From: an uncultured Bacteroidales bacterium
GTDB lineage: Bacteria > Bacteroidota > Bacteroidia > Bacteroidales > Bacteroidaceae
Length of the DNA stretch: 19,030 nt
Assembly (NCBI GenBank): GCA_937906165.1
Contig: CALCYA010000140.1
Coordinates: forward strand, 1-19,030
Reading direction: 5' to 3'
Positions 14,453-19,030 of this stretch are shown here, piece after piece (position 1 is the stretch's first letter; each line of letters begins with the position of its first letter). The notes beneath the pieces were generated by a model. The model worked only from the letters and a program-made list of their open reading frames with translations, made no database searches and was not told where the DNA came from. The translations under genes were made by a program, and so were the position numbers.

Positions 14453-16744
14453 TCACTCCCTTACCGTTAAAGGCAATTGCTGCGCAGTCTCAATTTCCGA
14501 CAGGGCCTTTTTTGCATAATTAATAGCATTCTGCTTTGTTGCAAGCCTACGTAACGTTTTCAAAGGTTTCTGAACCTCCCTATCTATGTAATACTCATAC
14601 TCAGAGCGCATCACCTGAGAAAGTATTTCTTTATGAAAATCATAACTTTTTTCCATTGCAACAATCAAATCCTGTAAAATTAACTTTTCGCTTTGTGACA
14701 ACCCAATCTTTCGTACCAAACATCTGAAATAAGCCTCTATATGATATGGATTTGTTTTATTGTTATCATAATTCTCTCTGGCCATCTCTAATGCATCGTT
14801 ATACTTTCGCTCCTGCAGATAAACAGTCACAAGTTCTCTTGAAGCTTTTGCATGGTTTGGATTTTCTTTAAGAATTCTTTTAAAACAGTTCTCAGCGTAG
14901 CTCCAATCACCTTCAAGACGTTTGTAGAAACCTATCAAAAATTTTCTTGTTAATCCAACAACATCATTGATTGCCAGATTAAATTTTTCATAATCTTGAA
15001 TCCTAGCCAATGCAGCACAGTTCCAATACTGAATTTCTTTATACACGCTAATATTTATGCGACTTTTTTCTTGCAGAAAACCTTCACACAATTTAGTTAC
15101 ACTCTTATATTCAGCTTTACGATATAGTTCAATAATTGCTTTAATTGCAACAGAAGGAACAATCTGCTTGTAATCAGAGATCTTGCCACACTGCATATCA
15201 ACTTGTGTTCTGAAAAGATACTCAGACAGATCATCTGTATCATATGGTGAAATACCATTAGACAAATATTCTGTTGAGATTCTTTCTATACTATCTTGAA
15301 ACTCCTTACGTATTCTATATTCAGAGCGATCAATGCAATCAGCAATTCCTGAATCTATTTTAATATATTGATTTGAAGGTCCAAAATAGCTTATAATAGA
15401 CAAATTATGTAATGCGCCAAGAATTTCTATTAACTTTTCTTGGTTATCAGTACCAACGATATTTAAAAGGAATTCACCAGTAACAGGTCCTAAGTTTGTT
15501 AGAAGTACAACAATATCCATGTACTTAATGTCATCACAACAATTCGAGTTACAAAAGTCGATAATGTTCTTCAATGATTTATCTCCAAAATCTATTATGG
15601 TTTGAATATTATGTTTCGCAAGAAACAGCCCGTCCTTCTTTATGGAATCCACCGCTAAAAATATTTGTAAAGGTGAGCCTTGCAACCTCTCAACAAAGAA
15701 ATCAACATCTTTCTGATTCAATTGTATCTCTTGATTCTGCGCATACGCGTACATCAACCGCTCGCGATCCTTTTGCCCTAACGGAAATACATTTATACTT
15801 GCATAATGCATTTCATCGGCATTAATCCGGCTAGGCTTTCTGGTGCTAATTACAAAAAGACCCAGAAGATTATCCAACGAAGGGTTTTCTATTATTTCTG
15901 ACAACCAGTCAACAAGTTCACCTTTAACAAAACAGATTCCAGCATCATCATTAATTACGACATGTAATCTCATTTCATATGCTTTGTTCAGCAATTCAAC
16001 AGCGACTTCAACCTTCCTATCATCACTCCACTCACTCCATTGAAAATCTTTGAAGTTATATTTCAGAACATACTCATTTAACTGCAATATAAAGTTCTCA
16101 ATATACATATTCCTTTCCAGTTCAACAACAATTGCTTGTCTTTCATACCTAGAAAAACGAGTCCTAAGAAAGAAATTGAGAACTTTATGACGTCCGACAC
16201 CAGGCCTTCCGCTAATAATAAGAGCCCTTATATTATGAGATTTTGGAGAGTATATCCTACTCTCTATTTCTTCAATAACACTATTGCGCCCCACAAAAAT
16301 CTCCTCACGATACTTCAGTCTGGGATATTTCTCGTATACAAGTTCATCATGCTTATTTGATATTTCTCTCGACAGCAATAAAGGATTCTGGAATCTTTTA
16401 AGATTTATCGCCTCCTCTTTTGTTATCCATAACGGGATCTCCTCATCATCCCAATTTATATTATCATCAATGATATATGGGTATATCTTAATCTTGTTTT
16501 TATCCGACCTGTCTTTTGCTTTTTCAATCTCCATTTGGACCCATTCCGACCTAAGTGCACTCCTAGATATTAAAAGTACAAACATCGCTGCTTGACGAAT
16601 ATTCCTAAATATCTCATCTTTACTTTTTCTGGCAACCTCGAAATCGTATGCATCAACAACACATTTGGTTTTACTAAGTTTGGACACCAATTTTTCCACA
16701 AAGGCCTTCTGTTCACTACTATGTGAAATAAAAATTCTAATCAT
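14453..16744 (-). CDS. TIR / STAND-NTPase / TPR protein, NLR-like immune receptor candidate
   Basis: The 763-residue cytoplasmic product has three parts. Residues 2-125 form a TIR_2-like domain: IFISHSS at strand A, then SEWVQMEI (66-73), whose E72 occupies the position of the catalytic glutamate of NAD-cleaving TIR enzymes. Residues about 148-480 look like a STAND/NB-ARC NTPase: FVGR (150-153), P-loop GRPGVGRHK (179-187), Walker B VVINDDAG (262-269), sensor-like VISTRKPSR (298-306), the GSPLQI form of the GLPL motif (356-361) and a winged-helix-like part. Residues about 530-760 are helical TPR-like repeats that would sense the trigger. The P-loop lysine and threonine are replaced by R185 and H186. 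It follows the regulator gene by five bases, so the two are co-transcribed. The AT-rich composition suggests transfer. Antiphage defence is inferred from the architecture. A role in signalling is the alternative. Confidence 0.85.
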   Translation of the reverse strand: MIRIFISHSSEQKAFVEKLVSKLSKTKCVVDAYDFEVARKSKDEIFRNIRQAAMFVLLISRSALRSEWVQMEIEKAKDRSDKNKIKIYPYIIDDNINWDDEEIPLWITKEEAINLKRFQNPLLLSREISNKHDELVYEKYPRLKYREEIFVGRNSVIEEIESRIYSPKSHNIRALIISGRPGVGRHKVLNFFLRTRFSRYERQAIVVELERNMYIENFILQLNEYVLKYNFKDFQWSEWSDDRKVEVAVELLNKAYEMRLHVVINDDAGICFVKGELVDWLSEIIENPSLDNLLGLFVISTRKPSRINADEMHYASINVFPLGQKDRERLMYAYAQNQEIQLNQKDVDFFVERLQGSPLQIFLAVDSIKKDGLFLAKHNIQTIIDFGDKSLKNIIDFCNSNCCDDIKYMDIVVLLTNLGPVTGEFLLNIVGTDNQEKLIEILGALHNLSIISYFGPSNQYIKIDSGIADCIDRSEYRIRKEFQDSIERISTEYLSNGISPYDTDDLSEYLFRTQVDMQCGKISDYKQIVPSVAIKAIIELYRKAEYKSVTKLCEGFLQEKSRINISVYKEIQYWNCAALARIQDYEKFNLAINDVVGLTRKFLIGFYKRLEGDWSYAENCFKRILKENPNHAKASRELVTVYLQERKYNDALEMARENYDNNKTNPYHIEAYFRCLVRKIGLSQSEKLILQDLIVAMEKSYDFHKEILSQVMRSEYEYYIDREVQKPLKTLRRLATKQNAINYAKKALSEIETAQQLPLTVRE

Positions 16745-16749
16745 AACAT

Positions 16750-18462
16750 TTATTCATTAAATAATTCTTTAATCTTCTTTACCCTATCCCATATTGTCTG
16801 CGGTGGATACCCTGTAAGTTTTACAATTTCAGGGTTCGTGCACTTGATTTTCCATAGATAACATACACGCAACATCGGTTCGTTAATTTTCTTGAACTTT
16901 GCTTGCAACTCATATATAAATTCTGGATAGAGTTTATCAATAGCAGCAAGAAGCTCTTTCCAATCCTCATCCGATAAATGAGCTTTTCCTTTAGAGGAAT
17001 CTTTTAACTTTTTAACAATACTCTCGGCATCAGCTGACAATTCCCTCATAATATTGTGCTTCGCGAATTCACCGTTCTGTTCAGATAGAATCTTCTTATC
17101 ATTCTTGACAACTTCCAACTGTTTGGTAAGTTCAGACTTGATTGCACTCAACGAGATTAGTTCTCTTTCTTTCTGCTCAATGTCTTTCTTCTCTTTTTCA
17201 AGTTCTGCATCCCTTGCAACCACCATAGCCTTTGCTTGCCTAACATTCTCTTCCTTGCTCAGTATGATATCAAGTAACCGTTTTTTACAATGATAGTGGA
17301 ATATTATTCCACCAAACAGAAGAAGTAGCGAAACCGATATACCCAACAAAAGGTTGTATCTGTCTTGAGCTGATTTCTTTATTATTTCAAGTTCTTTTTC
17401 CTTATCACGTTGGTATTGGAATATGTTTCTTGCTTTATCCGTACCTTCAATATTTCTATTCTTGATAAGAGTGTTATTTATTCTTATGTGAAGAACTGCA
17501 TATTTGGTTGCATTTTCATAATCACCCTTGTTTGAGTAATAAACCGTCAGCCATTTTGTAACATTGTATAGAGTCTCTATGTTTCCCGATTTTTCAAATT
17601 GCTTAATTTTTATTATTGCAGCACTGTCGACCGAGACACATTCTTCATAATATACAGAGATGGCTGAAAGATAATTATGGGGTCGTTCATTCTCCTTTAA
17701 TGTGTTCAGCATATTAAAGCAGGATACAGCATCATCCTTGTATCCGCATTTGGCAAAGGAAGACATAGCTTTTGCAACCAAATCAGCGTTGTCTTTGCAG
17801 ATACCTTCTTTTTTGACAAAATCCATAGCCTTGGTACAATACAGTATTGTGTTTGCAGTGTCTTTTAAATCATAATAAAAACCTGCAACACTCATATATG
17901 TCCTATCAGTCGCATTGCAATTTGCTTCCGCCACATTCAGTCCTTTAACCATCGCCTCAAGAGCCTCTTTTTGGTCAAACAGTTCACTATATAAATAAGC
18001 CAACTGCGTGTAAGAAGTTTGAAGAATATAAGTATCTGCGTCTTTATTACTCTCAGCAACGTCAATTGCCTTAAGAAAAGCAGTTACAGCATTGGGGTAA
18101 TCGTTCAGATCCCGATAGACACTGCCCATATAATAATAAGCCTCCTGCAGTTCAGCTGCTGTGCCGTTCTTCTCAAAATAACGGCACAACTGTTTAATGA
18201 TGCTGTCACTTGTGTGAAGTATAAACGCTTTGTCGTGCAAGCGTATATTGAGCAAAGCCAGTTTGTTGCGCATATACTCACTCTCATTGTTGAAAAAAGG
18301 CTTTATAGAATCTAGTTTCAGCAATGCTTGGGTCGGCAACGTATCACCCAATAATTGTATCTCTGTCAGCAACGGTAACTTCTCATAAATAGTCCCGTGA
18401 TTGCAGGAAAACAAAGACAACAAAAGTACAAAAGAGTAAAGCAGAGTCTGAACGTGTTTCAT
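16750..18462 (-). CDS. Membrane-spanning TPR sensor with C-terminal helix-turn-helix
   Basis: The 570-residue product reads as a one-component regulator crossing the inner membrane. A lipoprotein-type signal ends in LFSC (C20). Residues about 25-345 are TPR repeats (AYYYMGSVYRDLNDYPNAVTAF at 108-129 is a clear one, split here as AYYYMGSVYRD and LNDYPNAVTAF). One membrane helix lies at 370-390 and a coiled coil rich in Glu/Lys at about 396-466. The C-terminal domain ends in a LuxR/sigma-4-like helix-turn-helix at about 528-567 (TNPEIVKLTGYPPQTIWDRV). Similar TPR-span-HTH proteins are frequent in Bacteroidales and are generally unstudied. It is the first gene of a two-gene operon with the TIR receptor and faces a secreted protein gene across a 239-base region with matched repeat sites, its likely targets. 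The composition is AT-rich like its partner. Confidence 0.8.
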   Translation of the reverse strand: MKHVQTLLYSFVLLLSLFSCNHGTIYEKLPLLTEIQLLGDTLPTQALLKLDSIKPFFNNESEYMRNKLALLNIRLHDKAFILHTSDSIIKQLCRYFEKNGTAAELQEAYYYMGSVYRDLNDYPNAVTAFLKAIDVAESNKDADTYILQTSYTQLAYLYSELFDQKEALEAMVKGLNVAEANCNATDRTYMSVAGFYYDLKDTANTILYCTKAMDFVKKEGICKDNADLVAKAMSSFAKCGYKDDAVSCFNMLNTLKENERPHNYLSAISVYYEECVSVDSAAIIKIKQFEKSGNIETLYNVTKWLTVYYSNKGDYENATKYAVLHIRINNTLIKNRNIEGTDKARNIFQYQRDKEKELEIIKKSAQDRYNLLLGISVSLLLLFGGIIFHYHCKKRLLDIILSKEENVRQAKAMVVARDAELEKEKKDIEQKERELISLSAIKSELTKQLEVVKNDKKILSEQNGEFAKHNIMRELSADAESIVKKLKDSSKGKAHLSDEDWKELLAAIDKLYPEFIYELQAKFKKINEPMLRVCYLWKIKCTNPEIVKLTGYPPQTIWDRVKKIKELFNE

Positions 18463-18479
18463 ATTATAATGATTTTTTG

Positions 18480-18511
18480 CGAAGTTAAGTTAAAATATCA
18501 ATATAACGAAC
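18480..18511 (-). promoter_or_regulatory. Possible promoter of the regulator-TIR operon
   Basis: On the minus strand TAACTTCG (18487 to 18480) fits TAnnTTTG with one mismatch. At -33 only a poor GTTC (18511 to 18508) is found, 20 bases away, which would suit an activator-dependent promoter. The leader to the ATG at 18462 would be about ten bases. Confidence 0.4.
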
Positions 18512-18519
18512 TAAACCAC

Positions 18520-18535
18520 ATCCGAATACATCCGA
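18520..18535 (-). promoter_or_regulatory. Operator-like direct repeat facing the regulator-TIR operon
   Basis: On the minus strand TCGGAT occurs twice with a four-base gap (18535-18530 and 18525-18520), a ten-base period that puts both copies on the same helix face. The longer shared word is TTCGGATGT. Exactly 32 bases lie between the proximal copy and the -7-like box at 18487. The same arrangement occurs on the other strand at 18625-18640. Confidence 0.6.
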
Positions 18536-18624
18536 AAAACATTGTTAGGCGCAATGGCAAATACTTTAGCATAACACATTGATAAACATCGCATTACCAT
18601 GTATTACAAACAAAAGTAAAAAAG

Positions 18625-18640
18625 TCGGATAAGCTCGGAT
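18625..18640 (+). promoter_or_regulatory. Operator-like direct repeat facing the secreted-protein gene
   Basis: TCGGATAA occurs twice with starts ten bases apart (18625 and 18635). The proximal TCGGAT ends exactly 32 bases before the -7-like TACTTTTA at 18673, the same distance as on the opposite side. It sits just upstream of the -33 region, the usual place for an activator. Confidence 0.6.
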
Positions 18641-18648
18641 AAAAAATC

Positions 18649-18680
18649 CTTGATTCCAACCTCTAAACCAATTACTTTTA
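18649..18680 (+). promoter_or_regulatory. Promoter of the DUF3244-like gene
   Basis: CTTG (18649-18652) and TACTTTTA (18673-18680) each match the Bacteroidetes -33 and -7 elements with one mismatch and are 20 bases apart. Transcription should begin near 18687, about 15 bases before the ATG. Confidence 0.5.
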
Positions 18681-18701
18681 GCAAAATAAAATATTAAACA
18701 T

Positions 18702-19030
18702 ATGAAAACTTCAAGATTCTTTTTTAGTCTTTTCTTGTTTGCATTATCAGTCTCTAACGCCTTTTCACAGGTAAACGAACTAGAAATTTTTATTCCTTTA
18801 GAGGAGATGGAGTGTGAGGAAGATGATAAAACAATTCCGGAACGTGACCTCTATTTATTTTCCGTACTACCGGAAATAACATACAATGCAGCAGAAGGAG
18901 ACCTAAGTATTGTCAGCCCCCATGTAACCTTTGAATCTGTTACATATTATATAATGGATGCGAACGGCATCATTGTTGCAACCGATGAGATTGACTTGCC
19001 AAAGAATGTAGAGCAAACTATTGACATATC
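18702..19030 (+). CDS. Secreted DUF3244-like protein, 3' end outside the window
   Basis: The frame stays open to the window end, giving 109 codons. The product begins with MKTSRFFFSLFLFALSVSNA and so carries a typical signal peptide (cleavage near residues 20-23). It continues with EIFIPLEEM, an acidic stretch (ECEEDDK) and a predicted beta-rich part including LPEITYNAAEGDLSIV and YYIMDANGIIVATDEI. The pattern of 'IPL', then 'p.i.y....g.L.i', then 'y.I.D.nG.iv' is what I know from the DUF3244 family of small Bacteroidales secreted proteins of unknown function. It diverges from the membrane sensor gene and shares the matched repeat sites, so it may be the sensor's ligand or main target. No homology search was possible. 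Confidence 0.7.
   Translation, partial: MKTSRFFFSLFLFALSVSNAFSQVNELEIFIPLEEMECEEDDKTIPERDLYLFSVLPEITYNAAEGDLSIVSPHVTFESVTYYIMDANGIIVATDEIDLPKNVEQTIDI

Noticed and set aside
18562..18618. Further -7-like boxes (TACTTTAG 18562-18569 plus; TACTTTTG 18618-18611 minus) inside the divergent control region
   Set aside because: Neither has a -33 element at a fitting distance, and both lie between the repeat modules. In AT-rich DNA such boxes arise by chance.
18520..18640. CRISPR-like array from the TCGGAT repeats
   Set aside because: There are only two short hexamers per strand with four-base gaps, no spacers of regular length and no cas genes. An operator reading fits better.

Overview
The window looks like the chromosome of a Bacteroidales bacterium (Bacteroides/Prevotella relatives; I cannot name the genus). 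The evidence is the protein families present (Bacteroidetes-type DnaG, MauE/DoxX protein and DUF1599 next to tpiA, DUF3098 after ftsX, a DUF3244-like secreted protein). The spacing of several promoters also fits the Bacteroidetes sigma factor: TTTG, about 19-21 bases, TAnnTTTG.

Layout. Positions 1-291 are an AT-rich leader with a promoter firing leftwards out of the window and a hairpin before dnaG. dnaG (292-2301, +) faces a leftward gene group that ends in folE. Between them lie about 300 bases of nested inverted repeats, a terminator and one dispersed-repeat-like palindrome. The leftward group, in transcription order, is a polyprenyl-phosphate mannosyltransferase, DUF1599, a MauE/DoxX membrane protein, tpiA, a SPOR protein and folE (7030 down to 2604). 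miaB (+) follows, then a perfect 34-base bidirectional terminator, then two small tandem PspC genes (-). A seven-gene rightward operon runs from 9239 to 14377: methyltransferase, ftsX, DUF3098, uppP, truB, queA, folK. Its genes overlap or nearly touch.

From about 14.45 kb the base composition changes: sampled lines fall from over 60% GC in miaB to under 40%. This accessory part holds a two-gene leftward operon. The first gene encodes a lipoprotein-type TPR sensor with one membrane span, a coiled coil and a C-terminal helix-turn-helix. The second encodes a TIR / STAND-NTPase / TPR protein with the layout of a bacterial NLR-like immune receptor. Diverging from them is a secreted DUF3244-like protein, cut off by the window end.

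The shared control region between the diverging genes contains TCGGAT-N4-TCGGAT on each strand. Each copy lies exactly 32 bases from a -7-like box of the promoter it faces. I infer that the membrane-anchored regulator binds these sites, controlling its own operon (including the TIR receptor) and the secreted protein. This would be an envelope-sensing circuit wired to an intracellular TIR effector, and it is the part of the window most likely to be undescribed.
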